DNA of 64,000 nucleotides from Haladaptatus pallidirubidus (lineage in GTDB: Archaea > Halobacteriota > Halobacteria > Halobacteriales > Haladaptataceae). Positions within the stretch are counted from its first letter, which is position 1. Each line of letters opens with the position of its first letter. The stretch spans positions 3,534,001 through 3,598,000 of the forward strand of contig NZ_CP085301.1 in the NCBI RefSeq assembly GCF_020700235.1, in the 5' to 3' direction. The notes beneath the pieces were generated by a model, which did not search any database, was not told the DNA's origin, and worked only from the letters and a program-made list of their open reading frames with translations. Both the position numbers and the translations under genes were made by a program. Of this stretch, positions 15,732 through 25,000 are shown piece after piece.

Positions 15732-16682
15732 CTAGATAGGGAACCACGTCGTCGTATATTCCGTGTTGTGCAAGTGCCATCGCTGCTCGGGCCCCGTTTC
15801 GCCGATTTTCAGTTGAATGGTTACGTCGAACAGCGGTTCGATGGCTTGTACGCTAGATGAGTCGTACGCATTCGGGAAAACGTAGTGGCCAAGCCCGGAG
15901 ACCTCGTCGACGGTTTTCGTCATGGTTCGCAGAAATTCTTCGACGGTTCGCGTATCTTCCTCGTTGAAAAGGAGTCGTAGCGAGTCGAAGCAGAACCGGA
16001 GTTCTCCCGGCTCGAATCCCCGCCGTTGGTACTGCAAATCGAACACTTTATCGTCGATTGCTCGCCGAAAATCGTCGATGGTTCCCGACACAGGCGAGAC
16101 GGACGGTTGACCGGGATAATCGTTCCGCGGTGCCTGTGCGGTCGATCGAACGGGTACCTCGTACGTGAGGAGATGCGCACGCTCGGAATTTGCGTCCGCT
16201 CGCGAGAGACGAGCGCGAGCCGCGTCGGTATCGCGTCCGTAAAGCGCGAAGAGCTGCGTTCTGTCGTACGCAGTCTCGCCCAGGAACTGTGCGCTCAACT
16301 GCTCGAAAACGTCCGCCGGAACGTCGCCGGTGAAAAGTAGGTTTCCGCCGGAACGCTTCAATCGGCCGAGTTCCGATTCGATTTCTATCGTTCCGTCACT
16401 ACTGGCGGTGATGTAGTGCCCGGCGAGCGTAAACGTCACTTCCCCGCTCGTTCGAGGTGTACCGTCCTGCAGTGGTCGGAACAAATCTGCCAGTGCGTCG
16501 GGGTCGATACACTGGTACAGTGATTCGGGGACGTCGGTCGAATTGGTTTTCGACTCTTCAACCATTCGTTGAATGATGGACGCCCCGAGCACGTCATCGC
16601 TCTTCCAGTCGTGCTGGAACGTTATGGGTGCTTCTACGCCGCACATAAACGGCGAGGCTGCACTTTCGTCATCGGCGCTCAT
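15732..16682 (-). CDS. HalOD1 domain + DUF7504-like degenerate RecA-fold protein
   Basis: 316 residues. Residues about 34-103 match HalOD1, the haloarchaeal signalling output domain: LYQCIDPDALADLF, GEVTFTLAGHYITASSDG. After a short linker a second domain starts with GGNLLFTGDVPADVFEQL, where a P-loop would stand but the GKS/T is missing, so nucleotide binding is doubtful. It ends with FEPGELRFCFDSLRLLF and RWHLHNTEYTTTWF, shared with the paralogue at 55.6-56.3 kb. This second part fits the haloarchaeal DUF7504 family. It is the first gene of a two-gene unit with the CHAT protease and is divergent from the wHTH gene at 16.9 kb. Confidence 0.75.
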   Translation of the reverse strand: MSADDESAASPFMCGVEAPITFQHDWKSDDVLGASIIQRMVEESKTNSTDVPESLYQCIDPDALADLFRPLQDGTPRTSGEVTFTLAGHYITASSDGTIEIESELGRLKRSGGNLLFTGDVPADVFEQLSAQFLGETAYDRTQLFALYGRDTDAARARLSRADANSERAHLLTYEVPVRSTAQAPRNDYPGQPSVSPVSGTIDDFRRAIDDKVFDLQYQRRGFEPGELRFCFDSLRLLFNEEDTRTVEEFLRTMTKTVDEVSGLGHYVFPNAYDSSSVQAIEPLFDVTIQLKIGETGPEQRWHLHNTEYTTTWFPI

Positions 16683-16901
16683 GTTCTACTCCTAGTGGTT
16701 CTATGGGTAAAAACTCATATGCCGTTTTGAAATGCTACCAACTGACAACCGCTTCGATGTCCGTTTTCAAATCAAAAAGTGAACGAAATTCTTCACATAT
16801 TTGCGACCTCTCTCGCGGTTTTCTACTATGTATCAAATAGCGCCCCGATAATTATGGGTAAATTTTGATAATTGCCCAAATCGCGAAATACATACCTCGC
16901 G

Positions 16902-17306
16902 ATGGCGATAAAACAGAATATGGGCGACACAACGAACGATGAAGGTCAAGTCCTCGTGGAGCTGCTGAGGTTCTTGGAGGCCATCGAACCAGGGACTCTT
17001 CTTTCCACATCCGACTCGGTGTTCAAGTTGCTTGGAGACGAACAACGGCGTCATCTAGTTCTCTATCTCGTCGAACAGGACACCCCGACTCCGCTCTCAC
17101 GAGTCGCCCTCGATATCACGAGTCGGTGTGACGACACGCCGTACACCGACGTTACGCCAGCCGAACAGGAACGAACGCGCTTTCGTCTCGAACAAGAACA
17201 TCTCCCGCGACTCGCCGACTACGGCGTCCTCTCGTGGTCGTACGGTGACGATATGGTAGAACCGATTCCGAAAACACCGTTTGGCGGGGTGGGGAACGGG
17301 GCGTAG
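16902..17306 (+). CDS. winged-helix regulator (DUF7344-like)
   Basis: 134 residues from ATG 16902 (a later ATG at 16920 is possible). The core SVFKLLGDEQRRHLVLYLVEQDTPTPLSRVALDI followed by ERTRFRLEQEHLPRLADYGVLSWS is the DUF7344 type of wHTH, in which RRHLVLYL is helix 1 and RFRLEQEHLPRL the recognition helix. It is divergent from the HalOD1-type gene across about 220 bases of AT-rich DNA, so it probably controls that promoter and its own. The DNA target is not visible as a clear palindrome. Confidence 0.75.
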   Translation: MAIKQNMGDTTNDEGQVLVELLRFLEAIEPGTLLSTSDSVFKLLGDEQRRHLVLYLVEQDTPTPLSRVALDITSRCDDTPYTDVTPAEQERTRFRLEQEHLPRLADYGVLSWSYGDDMVEPIPKTPFGGVGNGA

Positions 17307-17335
17307 CGTGAGGGCCGTCCGATAGAAGCGGTTCA

Positions 17336-17353
17336 CGTCGTTATCACGACGTC
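17336..17353. repeat. perfect short hairpin before the helicase gene
   Basis: ACGTCGT (17336-17342) and ACGACGT (17347-17353) form a 7-bp perfect stem with a TATC loop, 30 bases after the wHTH stop and 45 bases before the helicase start. It may be a 3'-end structure or an operator; position is the only evidence. Confidence 0.35.
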
Positions 17354-17397
17354 CGCGTACGAAACCGGTTAGAGCCTTCACGTCCAACTTCCGCCCA

Positions 17398-19713
17398 GTG
17401 CAGGACACTATCGACTGGCTCCGCGGGCGGCCCTACTATGAGGGGCAAATTGCCCGGCACGAGACGATATCCGGGAACGACGGTGAGTTTCGGGAGATTT
17501 CCCTCGAATCACGTCTCGAATCGGCTCTCGCAGACCGCGGTATCGACCGACTGTATCGGCATCAGGCGGACGGCGTCGAAGCAGTTCGCGACGGGAACAA
17601 TCTCGTTATCGCCACTCGAACAGCGAGCGGCAAGAGCCTCGCGTACACGATTCCGGCGTTCGAACGAGCGATAGATCACGGCGGGAGGACGCTCTACATC
17701 GCCCCGCAAAACGCGCTCATCAACGACCAAGAAGACACCTTATCGGAACTCGCCCGCGATTTGGGGTTCGGCAGTCGAGTTTCGGTAGACCAGTACACGG
17801 GGCGGCTCGATAAAAACGAAAAGCGGGCGGTGCGCGATCGTCGTCCGACCGTCGTCCTCACGACGCCCGATATGCTCCACTACGCCCTGCTTCCCTACGC
17901 CCACCGACTGTGGCACTGGTTTTTCAAGGGGTTGGAAACGGTCGTTATCGACGAAGTCCACGAATATCGGGGTGTTTTCGGAAGTCACGTTGCGCTCGTC
18001 CTCCGGCGACTCGCGCGAATTTGCGACCGATTTGACTCCGCACCCCAGTTCGTCTGCTGTTCCGCGACCATCGGCAATCCGGTCGAACACGCGAGCGCGG
18101 TGACCGGACAGCCCGAATCCTCGTTTCGCCTCGTGGACGAAGACGCGAGTCGAACCGGGCCGACCCACTGGGTGCTGTGGAATCCGCCGGAGTACGAAGA
18201 CCCAAACCGCGGCAGTGGCAGACGAAAATCGAGTCACGCCGAGTCGAAGCGACTGTTCGCCGACCTCGTCACTCGCGACTACCAGACGTTGGTATTCACC
18301 CGCGCTCGACAGGCCGCGGAACGCTACGCGATGGAGAGTACCGACGAACTTCGACGGCGCGGAGAACACGGCCTCGCCTCCAAAATCTCGGCGTACCAGG
18401 CCGCGCTGCGAAACGACCGCAGGCGGGAACTGGAATCCGGCCTCCACTCCGGCGAGGTTCGTGGCGCGTGGAGTACGAACGCGCTGGAACTCGGCGTGGA
18501 CATCGGCGGTCTCGATGCAGTCCTCCTCGACGGCTATCCGGGGACTCGGATGGCCGCGTTCCAGCAGGCCGGGCGTGCGGGCCGCGGAACCGACGCCAGC
18601 CTCGTCACGCTCGTCGCGGGAGAAGATCAGTTAGACCAGTTTTTGATGCGCAACCCCGACGAACTTTTTGCGGGCGACCCCGAGCGAGCAGTCGCCAATC
18701 CCGAAAACGAGGAGTTGCTTCCGAGCCACGTCACGTCTGCGGCCCGGGAAACGTGGCTGTCGGCGAACGACGAGAGATATTTCGGCGAGGGATTTCCCGA
18801 ACTCGTTTCGAACCTCGAATCATCAGGACAACTGAAGCGCCGACAGACGAACGAGGGCATACGCTGGGTGTACGACGGCGACGGAAGTCCGCAGCACGAG
18901 ATGAGCCTGCGAAGCATCGACGAGCGCGAAATCGACCTTCTCGACCGCTCCCGAAACGACGTTATTTCTTCGCTTCCGTTCAGCGATGCCCTGAGCGACG
19001 CCCATCCCGGGTCGGTCTATCATCACCAAGGCCAATCCTACGAAGTGGTTGACCTCGACCTATCGAAGGACGTGGCCGAGCTGTCGCCGACGTGGGCAGA
19101 TTATCACACGAAAACGCTCCACGAAAAGGAAATTACGGTCGAGAGCGATACGGATGAAAAAACCCTCTCGACCCGCGACGACTGCGTCGTCCGGTTCGCC
19201 GACGTGACGATGCGAAAGCGAATCACCGGATTCGAGCGTCGAGACGCGAAGCGCGGCGAGACGCTCGGAAAGGAGTCGCTTTCTCTGCCGGAGCTGACGC
19301 TTCGAACCAAGGCGCTCTACTTCACAATTCCGGAGGACGTAGAGCAGGAAATCCGCGCCATGGGCGGCGATTTCGGCGGCGCGATTCACGCCGCGGAACA
19401 CGGGATGATTTCCCTGTTTCCGCTGGAATTGCTCTGTGACCGTCGGGACATCGGCGGCCTCTCCACGCCGGTTCATCCGCACACCGGAAAGAGTACCATT
19501 TTCATCTATGACGGCTACCCAGGCGGTGTCGGTCTGACTCGCGAAGGCTACGAGACTGTCGAATCGCTCATGCGAAACACGGGGGAGATGATTCGCGCTT
19601 GCGATTGCGAGTCGGGATGTCCGTCCTGCGTGCAGTCGCCGCACTGCGGAAACGCGAACGAGCCGCTCGACAAACGCCTTTCGGCGCACCTGCTCTCCCT
19701 GCTTACAGAGTGA
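17398..19713 (+). CDS. Hrq1/MrfA-like DEAD/H-box DNA helicase
   Basis: 771 residues with a GTG start just before QDTIDWLRGRPYYEGQIARHE. Helicase domain 1 has TRTASGKSLAY with Walker-A Lys79 and DEVH at 185-188; SATIGNP is motif III. Domain 2 has ALELGVDIGGLDAVLLDGYPG and QAGRAGR. The C-terminal MZB (DUF1998) part ends with a four-Cys cluster, CDCESGCPSCVQSPHC, at 735-750, which binds zinc. This matches bacterial MrfA and eukaryotic Hrq1, 3'-5' helicases linked to crosslink and mitomycin repair. It is a single gene; no nuclease is fused. Confidence 0.92.
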   Translation: MQDTIDWLRGRPYYEGQIARHETISGNDGEFREISLESRLESALADRGIDRLYRHQADGVEAVRDGNNLVIATRTASGKSLAYTIPAFERAIDHGGRTLYIAPQNALINDQEDTLSELARDLGFGSRVSVDQYTGRLDKNEKRAVRDRRPTVVLTTPDMLHYALLPYAHRLWHWFFKGLETVVIDEVHEYRGVFGSHVALVLRRLARICDRFDSAPQFVCCSATIGNPVEHASAVTGQPESSFRLVDEDASRTGPTHWVLWNPPEYEDPNRGSGRRKSSHAESKRLFADLVTRDYQTLVFTRARQAAERYAMESTDELRRRGEHGLASKISAYQAALRNDRRRELESGLHSGEVRGAWSTNALELGVDIGGLDAVLLDGYPGTRMAAFQQAGRAGRGTDASLVTLVAGEDQLDQFLMRNPDELFAGDPERAVANPENEELLPSHVTSAARETWLSANDERYFGEGFPELVSNLESSGQLKRRQTNEGIRWVYDGDGSPQHEMSLRSIDEREIDLLDRSRNDVISSLPFSDALSDAHPGSVYHHQGQSYEVVDLDLSKDVAELSPTWADYHTKTLHEKEITVESDTDEKTLSTRDDCVVRFADVTMRKRITGFERRDAKRGETLGKESLSLPELTLRTKALYFTIPEDVEQEIRAMGGDFGGAIHAAEHGMISLFPLELLCDRRDIGGLSTPVHPHTGKSTIFIYDGYPGGVGLTREGYETVESLMRNTGEMIRACDCESGCPSCVQSPHCGNANEPLDKRLSAHLLSLLTE

Positions 19714-19725
19714 GTCGCAACCTTT

Positions 19726-19760
19726 TTAGGACAGCCTAAACCTAAATTAGGTTAGCCTAA
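19726..19760. promoter_or_regulatory. double DtxR/IdeR-type iron box
   Basis: Two palindromes of the form TTAGG-N4-CCTAA lie at 19726-19739 and 19747-19760, with centres 21 bp apart, that is two helical turns on one face. This is the classic DtxR/IdeR consensus. Haloarchaeal DtxR-type regulators (Idr/SirR) use similar boxes. The second box ends two bases before the ATG, so a bound protein would cover the promoter and start of a leaderless message, which implies repression when iron is replete. Confidence 0.85.
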
Positions 19761-19762
19761 AC

Positions 19763-20215
19763 ATGGACGACATCCTCCGGCAGACACGGAAGGAAATCGA
19801 GTCGTTGGCGGTCGAGAGCGGCCACGGTCGGTTTTCGGTGCTATGCGCGGAAACCGGCGAATGCCCGATGCCGATTACTGGAAAACAGTTCGAAGCCCAC
19901 GACGACGCCTCTCGCGCCGTCCAACTCGCACGCGACTATCGCGACGCACTCCGCGAACACGACCCCGAAATCCCTCAATATCGGTTCGTCGTCACCGAAG
20001 AACCCGCGCGTCCGCTCCAGATGGCCGGCGTTCGCGAACGAACGAGCGGGACGCGCGCTAACGGACTTCCCCAAACACAGCGTTCCGTGACTGTCGCCAG
20101 CGATGGCAACGGGGAGTGGCTCACGATGGACAACGCTCCACTCGTCCATCTCGCGCGGGATTGCGGTCCCGTCGGCGACGATGCAGTTGGGAGACAACTC
20201 GATTCGAAACTGTAG
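19763..20215 (+). CDS. iron-box controlled hypothetical protein
   Basis: 150 residues. The N-terminal part reads MDDILRQTRKEIESLAVESG then RFSVLCAETGECPMPITGKQF, and a helix AVQLARDYRDALREHDP follows. The C-terminal third (SGTRANGLPQTQRSVTVASD) is less ordered, ending in LTMDNAPLVHLARDCGPVGDDAV. I do not recognise the family with certainty; two Cys pairs could bind a metal. The start ATG lies two bases behind a double DtxR-type operator, so expression is very likely iron-regulated, which points to a role in iron homeostasis or in sparing iron enzymes. Confidence 0.6.
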   Translation: MDDILRQTRKEIESLAVESGHGRFSVLCAETGECPMPITGKQFEAHDDASRAVQLARDYRDALREHDPEIPQYRFVVTEEPARPLQMAGVRERTSGTRANGLPQTQRSVTVASDGNGEWLTMDNAPLVHLARDCGPVGDDAVGRQLDSKL

Positions 20216-20232
20216 GAACTCTGAGCGAATCC

Positions 20233-21243
20233 TCACCGAATCTCTTCTCGCAGTTCCGGAATAACGTCGAGTTGCCGGTTCGTATCACCCAGCACGAGCA
20301 GGGCGAAATACCGGAGGTAGGTTTGTACGGGCACCCGGATGATGGCGAGTACGAACAGCAAAAAGAGGATACAGAGGAGCACGAGCAGGCCGAACGAGGC
20401 CGTGAGCGGGATGCTCGACGTGATTGCGTTGAATGTGGGATTTCCGGACAGAACGTACAGCCCGATTCCGAGGATGGCAAACGGAATTAGCACGAAAAGA
20501 CTCAGGATTCCGCCCACGATTCCGACGATGATTCCCGCCGCGATGCTAAGGGCGAATCGAAGCAAAACGTACATACCGTACTGTTTCCACTGACCGCGGA
20601 GCGTCGGCCAAAACGTCCGCCAGCCCGCGAGCACGCCGCCGCCGCGCAGTAGCATTACGGGAACAACGAAGTTCGTCGTCAGACCATCGACAAGGGCGAC
20701 GATGAGTCCGAGAACGACCATCACCGGCAAAAAGACGAATACGCTTCCGAGGGCCACGTCCGCCGAGCCATCGAGGAGCGACGGAATGAAAACGAACAGA
20801 AATCCGACTATCGGAAGCAAAAGAAGGGTGAAGAGGACGACTCGGAACCCGAACAGTCGTACTCCCTGCACGAAGTACCGGCGGACATACGACCGGACGT
20901 GAACCTCGCGCGAGCGAAGCGATTCGACAAACGCGAACTCCATAATCGACCCGATGAAGGTGAGCACCAGCCAGACGAAAACCACCACTGCAACGACGGC
21001 GATTACGAGGACAATGAGTGTGTCGGTCGAAAACGGAATGTTCGGGAGTGGAGTTCCCGTTCCACCTCCCGTTCCACTCCCGCCACCGAACTGGAAGTTA
21101 GCACCCGGTGGCGACGTGCTCGTCCCGCCGACGAAAAGAATGATGACGGCGAGTTTCAACCACGTCCACACCTCGAACGGCAGGAGGAAGGCTTTGGTGG
21201 TCTCGATAGCGTCGTCCAGGGCTTCGACGGCGTACCACGGCAT
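20233..21243 (-). CDS. polytopic membrane protein (DUF7544-like)
   Basis: 336 residues from MPWYAVEALDDAIETTKAFLLPFEVWTWLKLA. About six hydrophobic regions: residues 30-42, 75-105, 150-170, 185-210, 235-275 and 285-320. After the first helix there is a Gly-rich extracytoplasmic loop, GGGSGTGGGTGTP. It resembles a haloarchaeal membrane family with SRE motif SREVHVRSYVRRYFVQGVRLFGFRV. No catalytic signature. The frame is open further upstream, but that part is antisense of another gene. Function unknown. Confidence 0.75.
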   Translation of the reverse strand: MPWYAVEALDDAIETTKAFLLPFEVWTWLKLAVIILFVGGTSTSPPGANFQFGGGSGTGGGTGTPLPNIPFSTDTLIVLVIAVVAVVVFVWLVLTFIGSIMEFAFVESLRSREVHVRSYVRRYFVQGVRLFGFRVVLFTLLLLPIVGFLFVFIPSLLDGSADVALGSVFVFLPVMVVLGLIVALVDGLTTNFVVPVMLLRGGGVLAGWRTFWPTLRGQWKQYGMYVLLRFALSIAAGIIVGIVGGILSLFVLIPFAILGIGLYVLSGNPTFNAITSSIPLTASFGLLVLLCILFLLFVLAIIRVPVQTYLRYFALLVLGDTNRQLDVIPELREEIR

Positions 21244-21302
21244 ACCGGACGATTTGGCGGCTTGATATTTAAACTGTCGTGAAAATTTGGTCGGCAGAAA
21301 CC

Positions 21303-22040
21303 TCAGTCCCGCGCCGCGTTTTCGAGTCGAGCGTCGATGAACTGACTCAAAATCGCCGCGAATCCGGTCTGCGAACTCCAAATCGCGTTCTCGTCGTCGC
21401 CGAGAACGCTGATAAGCACGGTATCGTCGTCCACGACGGCTACACGCCCTGCGCGGTGTTCTTCCGGCCCACCGGGCATGTCGATAATCGAGAGGTCTTC
21501 GACCCGGTTGTGAACGGAAGGGTCGTCTGTGACGACGAGAACGCTGACTCCCGCGTCGGCGCGCTCTCCGAGGGCGTCCGCGATACCGCGGGTGAACAAC
21601 GAAGCGTCGTGAACCGCGAAAACGATTCTCGATTCGGCTTCCTCGATGAGCTGTTCGAGCCGACTGGAGATTGCATCGCGCCCATCGACAGACCACACGT
21701 CTTCGCGTTCCTCGTCGCCGTCCACGAACTCGTTCTGTGCGGTTTCGAGGTAGTCGAAGGCTCGCTGCTGAGTTCGCTCGAATCGGTCGCGGAGGTGCGA
21801 TTTTGCGGCGTCCAAGCTCACGGGCCGGTACTGAATCGGTTTCGACTGCTGAAGCTCGACCAGTCCGCGCTCTTGGAGCGTTTCCGCCGCACCGTACACC
21901 TGTGACCGCGGAACGTCCGTCACGGTGTGGATGTCCCGAGCGGTTCCGGTGCCCAGTTTTTGCAGGGCGACGAACACCTTGGCCTCGTAGTTCGACAGGC
22001 CGAGGTCGGTGAGCGCGGAGATGGCGTCGTCTTCGTTCAT
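21303..22040 (-). CDS. TrmB-family transcriptional regulator
   Basis: 245 residues, MNEDDAISALTDLGLSNYEAKVFVALQKLGTGTARDIHTVTDVPRSQVYGAAETLQ. Residues 1-75 are the TrmB wHTH with the recognition helix RSQVYGAAETL. A coiled coil around residues 85-115 follows, then a TrmB-type C-terminal domain with ESRIVFAVHDASLF and GVSVLVVTDDPSV, in which a phospholipase D-like fold binds small effectors. It starts one base after the stop of the RND exporter on the same strand, so it is the downstream gene of that operon and likely controls it. Confidence 0.85.
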   Translation of the reverse strand: MNEDDAISALTDLGLSNYEAKVFVALQKLGTGTARDIHTVTDVPRSQVYGAAETLQERGLVELQQSKPIQYRPVSLDAAKSHLRDRFERTQQRAFDYLETAQNEFVDGDEEREDVWSVDGRDAISSRLEQLIEEAESRIVFAVHDASLFTRGIADALGERADAGVSVLVVTDDPSVHNRVEDLSIIDMPGGPEEHRAGRVAVVDDDTVLISVLGDDENAIWSSQTGFAAILSQFIDARLENAARD

Positions 22041-22041
22041 C

Positions 22042-25000
22042 TCAATCCTCTCCGGATACAGCCGCGGTCGATTTCGTCTGGATGGTTCCACGAGCGCCCG
22101 GCCCGAAGTAGCGCGTCCAGACGACGAGCAGGCTCGGAAGCACCAACACGCTCGCGAGGAAGGCGTAGATGATAGTCAAGCCGGTGATGATACCGAACTG
22201 CTGGAGTGCGGGCAGAATGGCGAAGACGAGGACGCCGAAACCGCCGATCGTCGTCGCCGCACTGCCCAGCAGTGCGCCGCCGGTTCCGGTGAGTGCGACG
22301 TTCATTGCTTCCCAGACGGAGCCGCGTCGTTCCAGTTCGACGTTGTACCGCTCGGACAGGTGGATGCTGTAGGCGACACCCAATCCGACGGTAAGGCTCG
22401 TAATCATCCCCGTCAGGACGTTGAACGGCATACCGAGCAGGTACATCGTTCCCAGAATCCACGTCACACTGAACACGACGGGAAGCAGGGTGACCGCGCC
22501 GAGGGTCGCACTTCCTTCCGTGATGCGGTAGATGAGCATCAGGAAGGCGAACACCGAGACCATCGTGATGATGAGGCTCTGAATGACCGTGTCGAGCAGT
22601 TGTTTCTGGACGATTTCGAAGACGATTGCTTGACCGGTCGCGGTGGCTTCGAGGTCGCCGTCGAAGCCGTCCGCCACGTCGCGCATCTCATCGGTCACGT
22701 CGGCGCTCGCCGCGCCACCCTCGACCGAAATCGACATTCGCACCGCCTGATACTCGCCGTCTTCTCGGTGGACGGCGCTTGCCGCTTGCTCGGGGGCGAC
22801 GGTGTACAGTCCGTCGTACACCTGTTTCAGGTTCTGGTCGGGAACGCCGTTTCCGTCGGTGTCGGCGGCGGTAAACGTCGCGTTAAACGATTCGTTCTGC
22901 GCCGCTACCTGTTCCATCACCGAGAGCGGACTCGTCACCTCGGGTTCGCCGTTCGAGAGGACGAGCGTCGTATCCTTGTCGGCGGCGTCGTCGCGCGCCT
23001 GCTGCACCTGTTCTAACGTATCGTCTTGGGTAATGTCACCTTGTATCAGGATTTGTGCCTGCGAATCCTCACGGACGAAGTTGTCGTTCACGTAGTCGAG
23101 ATTCTTCTTCGCCGAATATTCGGCGGGTTTGAACGGCTCCGGCAGTTCCTTCGTCCACCCCGGTGGATCTTCCGCGAGAAAGTCTTCCTGTGCGAAACTG
23201 GTATCGACCTTCGTCGCACCGTAGGCGCCGCCAGCGCTGATGAGCACCGTGAGGACGATAACGACGAGCGGGGCTTTTCGTGCCGCAACCGCTCCGGCAG
23301 AGAGAACGCGACCGAGTCCGCCGCCGCCGGTACCGAACGCCCGTTTGGTACGGTCGTAGCCGCGGGATTCGAGGATTTCGTCGAGTTCGACTTTCAGCGC
23401 GGGAATCAGCGCGCCGAAGATGAGCAGTGCAGCGATGATGCCGATGGAACTCACGATACCGAAGTCCTGGATCGGCGGGAGGGGGCTGACCAAGTTCGAA
23501 AGGAATCCGATAACCGTCGTCGCGGTCACCCACGTCAGGGCCGCGCCGACACTGACGAGCGCGACTCGCATCGACCCGCGAACGCCTGCACCGGTATCCT
23601 GTTCACGTTCTTCCCGATGCCGCATGAAGACGTGAATCGCGTAGTCGATGGACAACCCGATGAGCAGCACGGGAACCGCGATGAACATCTGGTTGAACGT
23701 GATTCCGAGCCAACCCATGAAGCCGAACGTCCACACCAGCACGAGGACGATGCCGAAGACCCCGAGCAGGATGTCGAGCAGGTCGCGGTAGGCCACGAGC
23801 AAGGTCAGGATAACGAACAGCAGGGCGAGGGGGCCGACGATGGTCAAACTGTCCGTCATCGACTGGTTGATTTCCTCGCTGATGATGCCGCTTCCGAAGA
23901 CCATGGCCTCTCGGTCGAACTCCTCGTCCGCAATGGACTGGATGGCCGACTGGGACTCGACGATAGCGTCAGACCCCTGACCCGGTTGCATCGACTGACC
24001 GTCCTGCTTCTGGAAAACCATCAGCATCGTCGCGTTCGCTTCGGTCGTACCGGGTTCGTACGACGTTGGCATGAACGCCAGTGCTTGTCCCGACATTCCG
24101 TCGGAATCGTTCGAGGAAAGCACCATCTCCGTCGTGCTATCGACCTGTGACTGATTCATCGACTCCAACCGCTCGATTTGCGCGGAAAGCGACGGGGTCG
24201 AACCGTTTTGAAGGTTTTCTCGTTTCTCCGTTAAGTTCTCGCTCCGGGTCTGGAGTTGTTCGTACTCCTCCGCCAAGACGCCCTGCGTACCGAGTTGGTA
24301 CACCTGTTGGAACTGCGATTCAATCTCGCTCGTTCGCTCCTGATAGGCCGATTGGTTAATCTGACCTTGCTGGTAGGAGGCGTTCAATTGGTCGAGTTGG
24401 GCTTGCAGGCCGCGGGCCTGCTGTGCCGATTGGTTGAACGTGGCCGATTGATTCGCCGTGAGTTCGCTCGTCGCGTTCGCCCGTACCCCTTGTAGTTGGG
24501 TTTCTATCTCGCCCGCACGCTGGCGGTACGTTTCGTTGTCGATTTCGCCCGACTGCCGGGAGGCGTTCAACTGGTCGTACTGCGCTTGCAGTTCCCGCGT
24601 TTGGTTCAGCACGTCGCTCAACCGTCCCGCGGTCTGATTTAACTGCTGACTCCGTTGTTGGAGTTGTTCACCCTCCGCACGAAGTTCGGCACCTTTCTCC
24701 CGTTGTATCGCGCTGATGGCGATGACGTTCGCAACGCCACTAGTGGGGTTTTCGTCTACTAGCGTCTTGTTAACCGTCTCGTTTTCGCGGAGTTGCTGTT
24801 GGAACCGGAGGGCGTGCACCATCGTGTCCTTTGACAACACGTCGTCCCCACGGACGATCACCTGTACTGCGGTCGTGTTCTCTCGTCCGGTCGTAAAGTT
24901 CGAGTCGATATAGTCCAGTTTCTCCGCAGCCTCGCTGTCGCTCTGGAACTGATCGAGCGACGACGACTGTTCTATCATCGGCGCGCCCGCTCCGACGAGC

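Noticed and set aside
23026..24150. Long plus-strand ORF opposite the RND exporter
   Set aside because: Antisense shadow: high-GC third positions on the minus strand keep the opposite frame open; protein is Arg/His/Asp-rich without motifs.
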